Notes under the pieces: generated by a model | The model's input: the letters and a program-made list of their open reading frames with translations, nothing else | Databases searched by the model: none | What the model was told of the DNA's origin: nothing | Part shown: positions 40,518 through 50,099 of the stretch, piece by piece | Position numbering within the stretch: position 1 is the stretch's first letter | Layout: the number at the start of each line of letters is the position of its first letter | Assembly: GCF_000226295.1 (NCBI RefSeq) | Contig: NC_016025.1 | Location: 558,001 to 622,000 of the forward strand | Direction: 5' to 3' | DNA: 64,000 bases | From: Chloracidobacterium thermophilum B | Lineage (GTDB): Bacteria; Acidobacteriota; Blastocatellia; Chloracidobacteriales; Chloracidobacteriaceae | Made by a program: the position numbers and the translations under genes

Positions 40518-42235
40518 TCATATTTTATTGCCTCCGCTCGTAACGTAGTACGTCCCCTTGCGCGTACCTCGGCGAACCAGGCGCCCATCTTGCACCAACC
40601 GGCCAAGCAGACGCGTCGCCTGATAAGGACCGAGCCGGCATAGTTCCGCTGCTTCCCTACGGGTGATCTGCCCGTGAGTCGCGACGTATTGCAACACCAT
40701 CTGCTCCTGCTGCAAAGGCTCGAAGCCGCGCTGGCGAACGTAGGCGGCAGGTTGGCCCAAACGGCGATAGGTGGCGGCCGAGAGGTGCCAGGTGCGGCCT
40801 TTGCGCTCCCCGCGCGGTTCCACCAGTCCCGCTTCCACCAGGCGGTTGAGCACGACACGAACCTCGGATTCGGGTTTCTGGATGAGGCGGGCTGCCTCTT
40901 CGGTGGTCAAGCGTCGGTCTTGCCAGAGGGCGTTCAGGAGCAGAAGTTCATCCAGACCCAGCTTGCGACCGGCGCGATCTTCTTCGACCACCAAGCGGAC
41001 GAAGTCAAGGTTCGCCTGCCCTCCGGGGAGGACCACTACGACGCTGGACTCGTTGCTGCGGTCGTAGGAGGGGGCGGGCCGGCCGTTATGCAATTGCTCG
41101 TAGAAGATGGTGTCAATACCGCGGGCCGTGCGTTCGACGATGCCCGCGCGTTTGAAGGCGTCGGCCAGGAGAGGGTTACGCGGACGGGGCGCGGTCACCA
41201 GCAGGTTGTCCAGGCGGACACCGTCCGGGAAGCCGCCAGGGTTGGAAATCTCAAGGCGGTCGTCGTGCCTTTGGACATGAACGGCGCCCAAGCGGGTGTA
41301 GTCGCGGTGAATCAGGGCGTTGGCGAGGGCCTCGCGGAACGCGGCGGGTGGGTAGTCCGGAACGGCCACTCGCACCATGCCGACGAGGATCTCTTGCTCG
41401 CGGTTGCGGGCAGCGAACCGCTGCTCGAATTCTTCCATGAGGCGCAACAGCGGCCAGCGGAAGAAGTCGTTGACCTCGACGCTCTGGCCGCGAAGGACTT
41501 GAAAGGCGGCCTCGTGGGTGGGTAGGAAACGCCGCAGCGAATCTTCCTTAGCGAATCTTCCTTGCCAAACAGGAGCAAGCCCAGCACGCGGATGCTGCGG
41601 ACCTGCCCGTTGGCTTCCACGGCACCCAGGGCTTTGGCCAGTTCGAGGTCGGGCAATTTCAGGAGGGACTGGTCGCCAGCGCGGTGCTCGCGGATGCTGC
41701 GGCGGAAACGCTCGAATTCCAGCGGGTCCAGGTCATCCCAGGAGGCCTCGGGGATGACCAGGGCCGAGTAGTCCTGCGCGCCGCGGTCGGCCTGGCGGGC
41801 GTGCATCTCGTGGAAGAACATCGGCAGGCAGCAAGGGCGGCCTTTGCCGTCGAGCGCCCGGCGGAGGTAACGGCCTGAAGTCGTGCCCACGGGAGCGGAT
41901 TGGGGCGGGACTTCAACGACGATGACTTCCTTGCCTTGGCAAGGAACGACCTCAATGCGCGGGGTGAGCGACGGCCGGGTTCGGTTGGCGATGAGGGCCG
42001 TCAGGCGGACTGGGTCGGTTCGCCCGGATTCGTGACGGGGTCGGGCGCCAGTAACGCGGCCGTCATCTTCCACGCCGATGAGTAGCCAAGCGGGTGTGTC
42101 GGCACTGCGATTGGCCAGGCAGACCACCGACTCCACTAAATCGTCGTCGGACAAGGGGCTGCGTTCTTCACCCTTGAACTCGACGTCGATAGATTCGCCA
42201 GCGGCGATCAGTTCCTGGAGCCTCTCAGGTGTCAT
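40518..42235 (-). pseudogene. AlbA_2 / divergent ATP-binding (RecG-like, COG2865) protein, broken by a 14-bp duplication
   Basis: N-terminal AlbA_2 domain: IDVEFKGEERSPLSDDDLVE and LLIGVEDDGRVTG. After LLLFGKEDSL the frame is lost because AGCGAATCTTCCTT occurs twice in tandem (about 41535-41562). Removing one copy restores RRFLPTHEAAFQVLRGQ and runs on into the second part: FREALANALIHRDYTRLGAV and LEISNPGGFPDGV, a GHKL-like fold, then winged helices at the C-terminus. About 567 residues when repaired. Schlafen/AlbA_2 proteins are frequent in defence regions. The start overlaps the stop of hsdM (ATGA). Confidence 0.85.
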
Positions 42236-43845
42236 GGTTTCATCTCCCAGAAGCCCAGCTCCTTGAGGTTGGCGGCGATGGCGGCGTCGAGTTTGGCGGC
42301 TTCGGCCTGTTGCTCGCGCAGTTGCGCCACCAGCCGTTGCATCTTCTGGTCGAACGGTTCGTCGTCTTCTTCCTGTTCGGCGGCGCCGACGTAGCGGCCC
42401 GGCGTGAGCACGTAGCCGTGCTTGCGGACTTCTTCCAGCGTGGCAGATTTGCAAAAACTGGGGATGTCCCGATATTCCGGTAGGGGCGAGTCATGCCTCG
42501 CCCCTACGGTGCGCCAGGCGTGGTAAGTGTTGGCGATACGAGCGATGTCGTCGTCGGTCAGCTCGCGATGGGTGCGGTCCACCATGCGGCCCATCTTGCG
42601 GGCATCAATGAAGAGAATCTCGCCGCGGCGGTCGCGCATCGGGCGGGTCGGTGACCCGCCCCTACGGTCGCGGGCCAGGAACCAGAGGCACGCCGGGATT
42701 TGCGTCGAGTAGAAGAGCTGGCCCGGCAGGGCGACCATGCAGTCCACCAAATCTGCCTCGATGATGTTCTTGCGGATTTCGCCTTCGCCGGACTGGTTGG
42801 AGGACATGGAGCCGTTGGCGAGCACGAAGCCGGCGACGCCTGCGGGCGCGAGGTGGTGGATGATGTGCTGGACCCATGCGAAGTTGGCGTTGCCGGCGGG
42901 AGGCACGCCGTATTTCCAGCGCTTGTCGTCGCGCAGCCGCTCTCCGCCCCAATCGCTCACGTTGAACGGCGGGTTGGCGAGGATATAGTCGGCTTTGAGG
43001 TCTTGGAAGCGGTCGTTGTGGAAGGTGTCGCCGTGGGCGATCTGGCCATCGATGCCGCGGATGGCGAGGTTCATCTTCGCAAGCCGCCAGGTGGTGTAGT
43101 TGGATTCCTGGCCGTAGATGGAGATGTCGGCTTTGGCTTTGCCACCATTGCCGTTCCCGCTGGCGTGTGCGCGGATGAACTCCACCGATTGCACAAACAT
43201 GCCGGCCGAGCCGCAGCAGGGGTCGTACACGCGGCCGCGGTAGGGTTCGAGCATCTCGACAAGGAGCTTCACCACGCAGCGCGGGGTGTAGAACTCGCCG
43301 CCCTTCTTGCCCTCGGCGCTGGCGAACTGCGAGAGAAAGTATTCGTACACACGACCGAGCACGTCCTTGGCGCGGCTTTCCTCATCGCCGACTTTGATGT
43401 TGCTAATGAGGTCGATCAGCTGGCCGAGGCGTTGCTTGTCCAGCGCGGGGCGGGCGTAGTCCTTGGGCAGCACGCCCTTGAGGGCCGGGTTGTCGCGTTC
43501 GATGGCGGCCATGGCGTCGTCCACGAGCTGGCCGATCGTTGGTTGCTTCGCCTGGGCCTTCAGGTGCGCCCAGCGCGCCTCGGGCGGGACCCAGAAGATG
43601 TTCTCGGCGCGGTATTCGTCGGGGTCTTCGGGGTCGGCGCCCTGGTCGCGCTCGGCCTCGAGCCGGGCGTGTTGTTCCTCGAAAGCGTCGGAGATGTACT
43701 TGAGGAAGATGAGGCCGAGGACGACGTGCTTGTATTCGGCGGCGTCCATCGAGCCGCGCAGGGCGTCGGCCATCCGCCAAAGCTGTGCTTCGTAGCCCAA
43801 CGTCGCCGTGCTTGAGGCTCCATCTCGATTGCGTTGCGATGTCAT
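42232..43845 (-). CDS. hsdM: Type I DNA methyltransferase subunit HsdM (second type)
   Basis: 537 residues. [20 protein letters not shown] at the start, [18 protein letters not shown], motif [14 protein letters not shown] and the catalytic [13 protein letters not shown] different HsdM subfamily from 32645-34252. Two short palindromes lie in frame inside the gene (42480-42507 and 42637-42672). The second adds twelve residues flanked by a 7-bp direct repeat without breaking the frame. The partner hsdS is probably the three-part gene (29127, 56092, 54189), and the partner hsdR the scattered fragments; both are inferences. Confidence 0.92.
   Translation of the reverse strand: MTSQRNRDGASSTATLGYEAQLWRMADALRGSMDAAEYKHVVLGLIFLKYISDAFEEQHARLEAERDQGADPEDPDEYRAENIFWVPPEARWAHLKAQAKQPTIGQLVDDAMAAIERDNPALKGVLPKDYARPALDKQRLGQLIDLISNIKVGDEESRAKDVLGRVYEYFLSQFASAEGKKGGEFYTPRCVVKLLVEMLEPYRGRVYDPCCGSAGMFVQSVEFIRAHASGNGNGGKAKADISIYGQESNYTTWRLAKMNLAIRGIDGQIAHGDTFHNDRFQDLKADYILANPPFNVSDWGGERLRDDKRWKYGVPPAGNANFAWVQHIIHHLAPAGVAGFVLANGSMSSNQSGEGEIRKNIIEADLVDCMVALPGQLFYSTQIPACLWFLARDRRGGSPTRPMRDRRGEILFIDARKMGRMVDRTHRELTDDDIARIANTYHAWRTVGARHDSPLPEYRDIPSFCKSATLEEVRKHGYVLTPGRYVGAAEQEEDDEPFDQKMQRLVAQLREQQAEAAKLDAAIAANLKELGFWEMKP
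42480..42507. repeat. Palindrome inside hsdM
   Basis: GTAGGGGCGAG - TCATGC - CTCGCCCCTAC: 11-bp perfect arms. It is translated in frame as part of [13 protein letters not shown]. The same arm type (GGGGCG...CGCCCCTAC) occurs in the palindrome at 42641. Confidence 0.85.
42637..42672. repeat. Palindrome inside hsdM with 7-bp flanking duplication
   Basis: GGGCGGGTC - GGT - GACCCGCCC (42641-42661). GGTCGCG stands on both sides (42630-42636 and 42666-42672), like a target duplication. The 36-bp unit encodes [12 protein letters not shown]; leaving it out gives the usual [16 protein letters not shown]. Confidence 0.85.
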
Positions 43846-43986
43846 GGTGTGTTTTCCTCGAAGTGCAAAGCAAATTTCGCCACAAGAGCTATTGCTGTTC
43901 CCACTTCGGGCACAGGACTATGGGGATGCAGCCGAGATGGTGCTGTCCCGCACCACTAAGGTAATGCTGTAGCCCAAGCGCGAGAA

Positions 43987-44328
43987 TTAAAAGTGGGTGT
44001 GCTTATCACTGAAGTGGCTTTGGCTATAAATGTCGTCACCGTGAGGCATTTGTGGATGCTGAATCTCAACATTGAGCGCTCGGCCATCATCTACCGTGGT
44101 GTCGTAGGTTCTCAACCGATTCGTGATCGTTGTCTCGTGCCTTTGGGAGTCACGGGTAGTGAGCGAGAGCTTAAGTTCTCGAATGTAGGCGCCAAAAAAT
44201 TCCATCTCCTCAAACCGCGCGGAAATGGTAATTTCAGCCTTGTGCTTTTTGGGTGGTTGCATGGCTATGCAAATAGATGGTGGAACAACGAGAATGGCAA
44301 TGGTGAAACGAACGGAGTAGGATTCCAT
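43987..44328 (-). CDS. Hypothetical protein, doubtful
   Basis: 113 residues. A hydrophobic N-terminal stretch (FTIAILVVPPSICIA) could be a signal or anchor. The rest (ISARFEEMEFFGAYIRELKL...) is of no known family. Lower GC than neighbours, no clear ribosome binding site. The 285 bp on its upstream side (44329-44613) hold nothing I can recognise. Confidence 0.35.
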   Translation of the reverse strand: MESYSVRFTIAILVVPPSICIAMQPPKKHKAEITISARFEEMEFFGAYIRELKLSLTTRDSQRHETTITNRLRTYDTTVDDGRALNVEIQHPQMPHGDDIYSQSHFSDKHTHF

Positions 44329-44613
44329 TGAGAGAGCGCTTTCGCACCAATTGTCCGATAGGAGCAGCGTGGATATGCCGCTGTAGGTTGTGCTCTGTGT
44401 GTTGGCAAAATGAAAACGCTCACCGGCATTGATGCTGACCGAAAGGGTACTCCACAGGCAAAATTACCCGAACATGAAGAGAATTTCGCAAGTAGGCACG
44501 TGCCAATCCGAATGGAAGGGGATAGTGCACCCGATAACGGGAGGAAATCGCAAGCGGTGGGAGAGTGACGCGACCCTTCCGAACAGGGCGCACTCTACGC
44601 GAGCAGAACACGA

Positions 44614-45046
44614 TTATGCACGATCCCACCAGGCAACGATGTGGGCAGGCTTGGGGAGAATCCTGTTGGCGAGCCAATCGACGAGTCGCCATAGCCAGTG
44701 TGGAACGCGTCCGAGCAGAACATGCGTCCGTGCAATGAGCAAGGCTTTGTTCCCAAACGTTGTATAGCCGAACCGTCCCTGGCGCAGATACGAGGCGAGT
44801 CGGTGTTCGTCGAAACTGTTCAAGTGAGCGTGGATCGGTGTGGGCTGGTTGCAGTGGATGCAGAGGACGTAGCGAATGCGCTCCCGATACGGTGTGGAGA
44901 TGAGCACACGTCCACCCGGCCGGACAACACGCCACATCTCGTCGAGCACTCGCTCCGGTTCTGGGAGATGTTCGATTACTTCGGACGCAACAGCACAGTC
45001 GAACGTAGCGTCGGCAAACGGGAGTCGCTCGCCGTGTGCGACGACT
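44614..45046 (-). pseudogene. Class I SAM-dependent methyltransferase, C-terminal fragment
   Basis: Encodes [20 protein letters not shown], then [32 protein letters not shown] and [10 protein letters not shown], the post-SAM-motif half of a small-molecule methyltransferase. Motif I is absent. It is fused in frame behind an HsdR fragment at about 45046. Confidence 0.75.
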
Positions 45047-45375
45047 GCTTCGAGCTGCGCCCATTTCGTCTTGAGTCCTTCCTTGCGCTCGATTTCCTCG
45101 CCCTCGGTCACCTCCTCAAATTCCGCGTCAAGCCGCGGCTTGAGTTCCTCCGGCAGATCGAGCTTGGCCAAGCGGCTTTCGTAGTAGATGGGCACGGTCG
45201 CGCCGTCCTCGACCGCGCGCTGAATGTCGTAAATGCTGATGTAATCGCCGAACACGGCCCGCGTGTTGGCGTCGGCCAGCTCGATCGGCGTGCCGGTGAA
45301 ACCTATGAACGAGGCGTGCGGCAGGGCGTCCCGCATGTGGCGCGCGAAGCCATGGCTGAAGTCGCACTGGCAATC
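45047..45375 (-). pseudogene. hsdR: HsdR middle fragment
   Basis: Encodes [40 protein letters not shown] and [13 protein letters not shown] up to [12 protein letters not shown]: the helicase core of an HsdR related to, but not identical with, the remnant at 30993. It runs into methyltransferase sequence at its 3' side. Confidence 0.8.
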
Positions 45376-45587
45376 ACACGCTGCGGCCTTCGCCGTACGT
45401 AAGTGCAAATACAGTGTCGGTCAGCCAGCGCCGGAAGCTATCGTTATCGCTGAACTGTTTGAATAGCTCTGTATCGTCCTGAAGCAGCGCTGTCATCACG
45501 CGACCGAGTGCCTTGTCGTGTTCGATGCGGGCGTTTTGTTTGTCCGAGAACTTCCGAGCGTTCTGGTAGGCGGCGTCGGCATTACAT
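45374..45587 (-). pseudogene. HsdR C-terminal tail fragment (copy A)
   Basis: Encodes DAAYQNARKFSDKQNARIEH, then LLQDDTELFKQFSDNDSFRR and VFALTY, the C-terminal end of a third HsdR type. Nearly the same sequence is at 50836-51060. Its 5' side joins the 497-bp repeat inside a broken attC-like end. Confidence 0.75.
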
Positions 45588-46084
45588 GCGCTGGCGGGTG
45601 AATTGTCAACTTCTTTGTTTCCATCATCTTTGCTCTTCAGATGGTTGTTGTGTAATCTGGTTGCCATCTAAAGTCCGCATACGTGACCTACACTTCGGCG
45701 GGTAGGCCCGACTGCCGTCAGGCACGCCTCTAGTTCACCAGGCGGCGATTGGACTTTGAACACCTTTGCCGTCGGGGTCAGGAATGCAGCGCTGACCTTG
45801 GCATGGTTCAATCTTACAAAACGGCTCAGCGACTGTCAGGCAAAAGTCTGGTGTAACTTGCAGGCTTGCCCCCTACGCGGAGTCGAGCTGTAACGTGGGG
45901 AAGAAGAAGGTTCTTCAAGCTGTCTCCTTCCGAGCTTGAGGAGACCGATAAGCTTTATCGTCCTTGCGATTCTGTACAGCCAGATTGAGTTCAGGCGCAG
46001 AACCGAACAAAATGCTTGACAACATGGATCACCTGCGTGATCTGGTTCTGTACTTTTTAACTCCGTAGAAGTATCCGGGGTGGC
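45588..46084. repeat. 497-bp direct repeat, copy A (gene-cassette-like, no clear gene)
   Basis: About 95 percent identical to 49603-50099 in the same orientation. Its high-coordinate end coincides with the attC boundary at 46082-46088, and copy B has the same relation to the attC at 50097. It contains only short frames, such as a minus-strand peptide MATRLHNNHLKSKDDGNKEV. It behaves like a cassette without a long gene, present twice in the array. Confidence 0.85.
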
Positions 46085-46157
46085 GAACGGCATCCGGTTC
46101 AGCCGCTGCGAAGTGAGCGCAGCGAGCGAAGCGGTCGGCTGGAGCGCAGTGTTGGGC
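46082..46157 (-). other. attC site 1
   Basis: On the minus strand: left core GCCCAAC (46157-46151), imperfect inverted arms around GCTTCGCTCGCTGCGCTC, right core CGTTCGCC. About 76 bp, 3' of the nuclease-like gene. Confidence 0.75.
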
Positions 46158-46202
46158 GGCAACCTTGCAATTGATGCTTCACTGGAACTGCAAACTCCCT
46201 AC

Positions 46203-46683
46203 TCAATCAAAAATACCAAGAATATCCCAGCGGTCTTTCCATTGTTCAAGCCTGCTCTCATCAATCGAGTGATGTGTCGAATCTGGATTCCCAGGACGTA
46301 TTCCGCCGTGTTTGTTTAGATAAGCCTGGTGTGTCTTGTAGATGTTGTCTATTATCCACCATTCTGGCACAATCCAGTAGCGTGGGTATGTGTTGGTATC
46401 ACCCAAATCAACAAACACCCAAAAGTTATTTTCATCGGCTTTTGGAGACATTGGCTGACTGCCAACGATACTTGAGTGCCAGTTCTTCCCGCCGCGCTTC
46501 GTCTTAACCTGAATGTAAACCGTGCGACTTTCATCGCTGTTGCATGCAATAATACTTGGGCATATTTCCAGCAAAAGGCACAGCAAACGCCCCGCGTTTG
46601 TTCAATTCAGCGACAACAAAATATTCACCAGCTCGTCCAACCTGTTGATTGCTTGCGCCGCGTGATTTGTACTTTGCCGACAT
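46203..46683 (-). pseudogene. PD-(D/E)XK-like cassette protein, one frameshift
   Basis: The ATG at 46683 gives MSAKYKSRGASNQQVGRAGE, then YFVVAELNKRGAFAVPFAGN. One or two bases are then missing near 46562 and the frame continues IIACNSDESRTVYIQVKTKR, ending WDILGIFD. E...D...QVKTK is the pattern of a PD-(D/E)XK nuclease fold, and such proteins are common as cassette genes. About 160 residues when repaired. It lies between attC sites 2 and 1. Confidence 0.7.
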
Positions 46684-46714
46684 AGAACATTCCCTGCACT
46701 ATTCAGATACAGCC

Positions 46715-46773
46715 GCCTAACGTCTTGGCGGTCAGCGGCGCCGGCACGGCGTCCGCTGCATTGACTTGTTAGG
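46715..46773 (-). other. attC site 2
   Basis: Minus strand: CCTAACAAGTC at the left, arms CAGCGGACGCCG/CGGCGCCGCTG, then CAAGACGTTAGGC. A textbook ~60-bp attC. The stop codon of the PhnB-like gene (TAA) lies inside the left core. Confidence 0.9.
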
Positions 46774-47167
46774 AAGCAAGGTTGATTTGCCACGACACAC
46801 CAAAGCGGTCATTGACCCAGCCAAACTTCTGGCTGAAGCCATAGTTGTCCAGCGGCATAAGAACTTCGCCTCCCTCGGACAGAATGGCAAACACGCGTTC
46901 CAAGTCCTCCGGCGAATCAAACTCCACGAACGTGGAAAATGACGGCGTAAACGAAAACTTGTGCTCGATGGGGCTATCGGAACACATGTACTCACGCCCA
47001 CACAGCGTGAACACCGCGACTTTGATTGTTCCGACCGGACCAGGCTCGCCCTCGGAATAACGTTCGACGCGCAGCATGCGTGAGTCTGGAAAGGTGGCTA
47101 AATACAGATCCAACGCCGCCTGTGCTTTACCGCCTTGGAACATTAGAAAGGGTCTTGCTGTTGTCAT
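46769..47167 (-). CDS. PhnB-like VOC-superfamily protein
   Basis: 132 residues. RPFLMFQGGKAQAALDLYLA, then VGTIKVAVFTLCGREYMCSD, FTPSFSTFVEFDS and LDNYGFSQKFGWVNDRFGVS identify the PhnB/3-demethylubiquinone-methyltransferase-like glyoxalase fold. Such proteins are usually metal-binding enzymes of unknown substrate. The start at 47167 is preferred because GGAGG lies eight bases upstream; an upstream ATG at 47182 overlaps that site. It is a single-gene cassette between attC 3 and attC 2. Confidence 0.88.
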   Translation of the reverse strand: MTTARPFLMFQGGKAQAALDLYLATFPDSRMLRVERYSEGEPGPVGTIKVAVFTLCGREYMCSDSPIEHKFSFTPSFSTFVEFDSPEDLERVFAILSEGGEVLMPLDNYGFSQKFGWVNDRFGVSWQINLAS

Positions 47168-47194
47168 CTTACGTGCCTCCATGTCGAATGTGCT

Positions 47195-47254
47195 GCCTAA
47201 CGCTCCGGTTCAGTGGCGATGCGGAGCGCTGTTTACTGCATGCCGTTGTTATGC
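47195..47254 (-). other. attC site 3
   Basis: Minus strand: GCATAACAACGGCATGCAG ... CCGGAGCGTTAGGCA, ~60 bp with imperfect complementary arms. It closes the lipoprotein cassette. Confidence 0.85.
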
Positions 47255-47257
47255 AGA

Positions 47258-47602
47258 TCATAGTTCTGAGTCAACATCGTTGATTGCCATTTCGAAATTA
47301 TCAAGAGCCGATTCAAGATTGGACGTTGCATCTTCGACATCAGGCACGTTGTCTTGCCAGTTCTCATACCTGAAATCGTCAACTACGCTTTTGAGAGATT
47401 CCAAGGCAGATTGTACGTCGACCAATGCATCTTTTACATCATTAAATTCACTTCGTATGGACTCGAGTCGGATTTCTAGGTCAGCAATTCGCTGCTGATA
47501 CTCGGATTCTAGGTCGGCAATTCGCTGCTGATACTCGGAATCCGCGCACCCAGAAAGTAAAAAGAGAACGCAGACTGTGAGAAATAATACCGATATCTTC
47601 AT
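47258..47602 (-). CDS. Small coiled-coil lipoprotein
   Basis: 114 residues. Lipobox LLSGC after a short signal (MKISVLFLTVCVLF). The sequence SEYQQRIADLE occurs twice in tandem (an exact 33-bp duplication in part), followed by a heptad-rich helix (LRSEF-like stretch, LVDVQSALESLKSVVDDF). It resembles murein-lipoprotein-like or Omp-alpha coiled coils. A single-gene cassette; function unknown. Confidence 0.8.
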   Translation of the reverse strand: MKISVLFLTVCVLFLLSGCADSEYQQRIADLESEYQQRIADLEIRLESIRSEFNDVKDALVDVQSALESLKSVVDDFRYENWQDNVPDVEDATSNLESALDNFEMAINDVDSEL

Positions 47603-47614
47603 TTCAGTTCTCCT

Positions 47615-47681
47615 GCATAACGGTACCGGCATCAGCCGCCTCGAAGCGAGCGAAGCAGTCGGCTGGATGCCGATGTTGGGC
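47615..47681 (-). other. attC site 4
   Basis: Minus strand: GCCCAACATCGGCATCCAG, arms around GCTTCGCTCGCTTCGAG, then GCCGGTACCGTTATGCA. ~67 bp. It closes the restriction-modification cassette, 12 bp after the endonuclease stop. Confidence 0.85.
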
Positions 47682-47693
47682 GGCACATAGGCT

Positions 47694-48416
47694 CTATGAA
47701 TCCCAGAGGAACAGCTTGGGTGGCATCGGGATGGTTTGAACACGCCAAGCCGCTTTGCGCTTTAGTTGTGAAAAGCTCAAACGAACCCTGAACTCTTCAC
47801 CCCGAGAAGGAGCATTGCGCCCAGCAATCCAGATAGTATTACGTGGGTTGGGATTGTATCTATCCTGCAACATTCCGTTGGGTACAGCAGCAACAATTAT
47901 GCTCTTGAGAGTATGGACGCCGCTTTCTTCCTCGTCATAGTTGTACTTCACAAATAGAGTTGTTGTCAGATATGTCTCACCCCTCAATGTAATCACCGTT
48001 GGCATTTTACCCTGAACGTTCACCTTTTGCCCGGAACGAATTTGCTTAACAACCATAGAGAGTTGCGATATCTGTAAAGTTGCTGTACCTTGCCCGATGA
48101 CTTTCTCTGCTTTTGAATCCACAAAAAGGGCTTGTTTGATTGCGTAGTCGGGGTGAAACAGGTAGCAAGCACGTTTATAATCCACCTTACCGAAAAGCCG
48201 CTGGTCTATCCTAGGCATTCCCAAGCGGTCTAAGGCTTCTCTCGTTATGTCTTCACCGATGTCCGAAACCAAATCGCCCTCTTCACGAAAGATTTCAAGC
48301 GCAATTTCTCTGTAATCATAAATCGCCTGAGTCACCAACCGCAGAGTTGTTTTCTCAATTTCCTCAAGGCGATTCAAATCTTGCTGAAGGTCTTCAGGTT
48401 TGAGGAGCATCGTCAT
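47694..48416 (-). CDS. SfiI-like type II restriction endonuclease
   Basis: 240 residues. The middle VDYKRACYLFHPDYAIKQAL-FVDSKAE matches the SfiI catalytic region (DYKR...DAKA). LKSIIVAAVPNGMLQDRYNP followed by RGEEFRVRLSFSQLKRKAAW corresponds to the conserved C-terminal part of R.SfiI as I remember it. SfiI is a tetramer that cuts GGCCNNNNNGGCC; the target here may differ. The ATG overlaps the stop of the methyltransferase gene by 4 bp, so both are made from one message. Both genes sit in one integron-type cassette ahead of attC 4. Confidence 0.78.
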   Translation of the reverse strand: MTMLLKPEDLQQDLNRLEEIEKTTLRLVTQAIYDYREIALEIFREEGDLVSDIGEDITREALDRLGMPRIDQRLFGKVDYKRACYLFHPDYAIKQALFVDSKAEKVIGQGTATLQISQLSMVVKQIRSGQKVNVQGKMPTVITLRGETYLTTTLFVKYNYDEEESGVHTLKSIIVAAVPNGMLQDRYNPNPRNTIWIAGRNAPSRGEEFRVRLSFSQLKRKAAWRVQTIPMPPKLFLWDS

Positions 48417-49453
48417 TTCTCCATAGTAAGATTTTCTGTTGAAACTCTCTGGCGCGCCAAGGTTACATACTTTTCCAAGATTTCTATTCCAATGTATTGG
48501 CGATTTTCACGAATGGCTGCCACCGCCGTTGTTCCGCTTCCCATAAAGCAATCAAGCACGATATCGCCTGGGTCAGTAAGCAACCGAATCACTCTGGCAG
48601 GCAATTCCACAGGAAATTTAGCCTCGTGATCGTTATTCGCTCTCACAGAAGGGATGTACCACACTCCCCTGGAACCCCAATTCTTCCATTCATCAGCGGA
48701 AAGCCTTTTCCTATCAAACTTGGTAATACCTGGTTTCCAGAAAACATACAAATACTCAAATTCGTCTACAGACCGATAGGAAAGGCTTGTCCACCGTGAG
48801 TTCTCCCAAGCAGCATCTTTTACCCAGACGCGACGATCGTACGGGTAAAATCCAGCACTCAACGCCCATTCTTCTACAAGGCCCCCAACAATTTTGACTC
48901 GGGTTTGTGACTCGTATTTCCCGCCTCGTATATTGTTACCGTGAAGCCGGCGGTCTATCGTCTGTTCACTGCATCCAAGGAGCTTGGCTAACTGATAGCG
49001 ATTGTAGTCAGGGTGATCGGCCATAGCTTTCAATACATCATCTCTTGTGATGGGCGATCGTTTCCTGTTTACGGCTTCGGCCTGAATACGAGGCATTGAA
49101 GGATCCCTGAAGACTAGAATATCAGCTATGTTAATAACCAAAAATCCTCCGGGTTTGATTACCGGAAAGTGAAGACTAATAACTGTTTTTAGCAGATCTT
49201 GCCAATTTTGAAACGACAGGTGTGCCTCATACTCTTTCCCAACAAAATAAGGCGGAGACCACACACTTAAAGCAATGCTGTTAGGTTCTATTTGAGGTAA
49301 AAGTTGTCTGGCATCTCCCAAGTAGATTTCGTTGGGATGCAAGTAATGAACGGCCTCATTCCCGTTGCCGTTGGAGTAGAGTTCGCGGAATTTCTCTTGC
49401 AAACCTTTGGGCAAGCGGTCTATCTTGAAATCAATCTCTTCTAGGCTACTCAT
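48413..49453 (-). CDS. Type II DNA methyltransferase (N4-cytosine/N6-adenine, beta class)
   Basis: 346 residues. The catalytic motif WSPPYF comes first (residue ~66) and the SAM-binding motif DCFMGSGTTAVAA last (~310), the beta-class order; SPPY favours N4-cytosine. A helix-turn-helix-like insert (YNRYQLAKLLGCSEQTIDRR, about residues 150-170) lies in the middle, in the target-recognition region. It protects the host against the SfiI-like endonuclease encoded next. Low GC compared with the surroundings, which fits a captured cassette. Confidence 0.9.
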   Translation of the reverse strand: MSSLEEIDFKIDRLPKGLQEKFRELYSNGNGNEAVHYLHPNEIYLGDARQLLPQIEPNSIALSVWSPPYFVGKEYEAHLSFQNWQDLLKTVISLHFPVIKPGGFLVINIADILVFRDPSMPRIQAEAVNRKRSPITRDDVLKAMADHPDYNRYQLAKLLGCSEQTIDRRLHGNNIRGGKYESQTRVKIVGGLVEEWALSAGFYPYDRRVWVKDAAWENSRWTSLSYRSVDEFEYLYVFWKPGITKFDRKRLSADEWKNWGSRGVWYIPSVRANNDHEAKFPVELPARVIRLLTDPGDIVLDCFMGSGTTAVAAIRENRQYIGIEILEKYVTLARQRVSTENLTMEK

Positions 49454-49564
49454 GCTTACATCCGAATCGTTATAGAGAACCTATGTTCTAATTATGCCAT
49501 TTCTCGGAGGAAATTGAAACTATCCTATCGGGAAAGCCGCTCAACTACTGTTTATATGGTTTCC

Positions 49565-49624
49565 ACCTAACGCGCCTCTGCCACTTTCCGCCTGCATATC
49601 ACGCGCTGGCGGGTGAGTAGTCAA
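49565..49624 (-). other. Degenerate attC-like end
   Basis: The right core GCGTTAGGT (49572-49564 on the minus strand) is normal, but I find no matching AAC core on the left. It closes the 497-bp repeat copy B on the side of the methyltransferase gene. Confidence 0.45.
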
Positions 49625-50099
49625 CTTCTTTGTTTCCATCATCTTTGCTCTTCAGATGGTTGTTGTGTAATCTGGTTGCCATCTAAAGTCCGCATACGTG
49701 ACCTACACTTCGGCGGGTAGGCCCGACTGCCGTCAGGCACGCCTCTAGTTCACCAGGCGGCGATTGGACTTTGAACACCTTTGCCGTCGAGGTCAGGAAT
49801 GCACCGCAGAACCCAGCACGGCACGAACTTACAAAACGGCTCCGCGACTGTCAGGAAAAAGTCTGGTGTAACTTGCAGGCTTGCCCCCTACGCGGAGTCG
49901 AGCTGTAACGTGGGGAAGAAGAAGGTTCTTCAAGCTGTCTCCTTCCGAGCTTGAGGAGACCGATAAGCTTTATCGTCCTAGCGATTCTGTGCAGTCAGAT
50001 TGAGTCCAGGCGCTGAACAACAGGCAGTGCTTGACAACATGGATCACCGGCGTGATCTGGTTCTGTACTCTTTAACTCCGTGGAAGTATCCGGGGTGGC
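49603..50099. repeat. 497-bp direct repeat, copy B
   Basis: Partner of 45588-46084. It begins exactly at the attC 5 right core and ends in the degenerate attC-like end, so it looks like a whole cassette. No long reading frame; it could carry a promoter or a small RNA but I cannot show either. Confidence 0.85.

Noticed and set aside
44420-45064. 214-codon minus-strand frame rich in Arg/Ser/Thr
   Set aside because: Out-of-frame shadow of the methyltransferase fragment 44614-45046.
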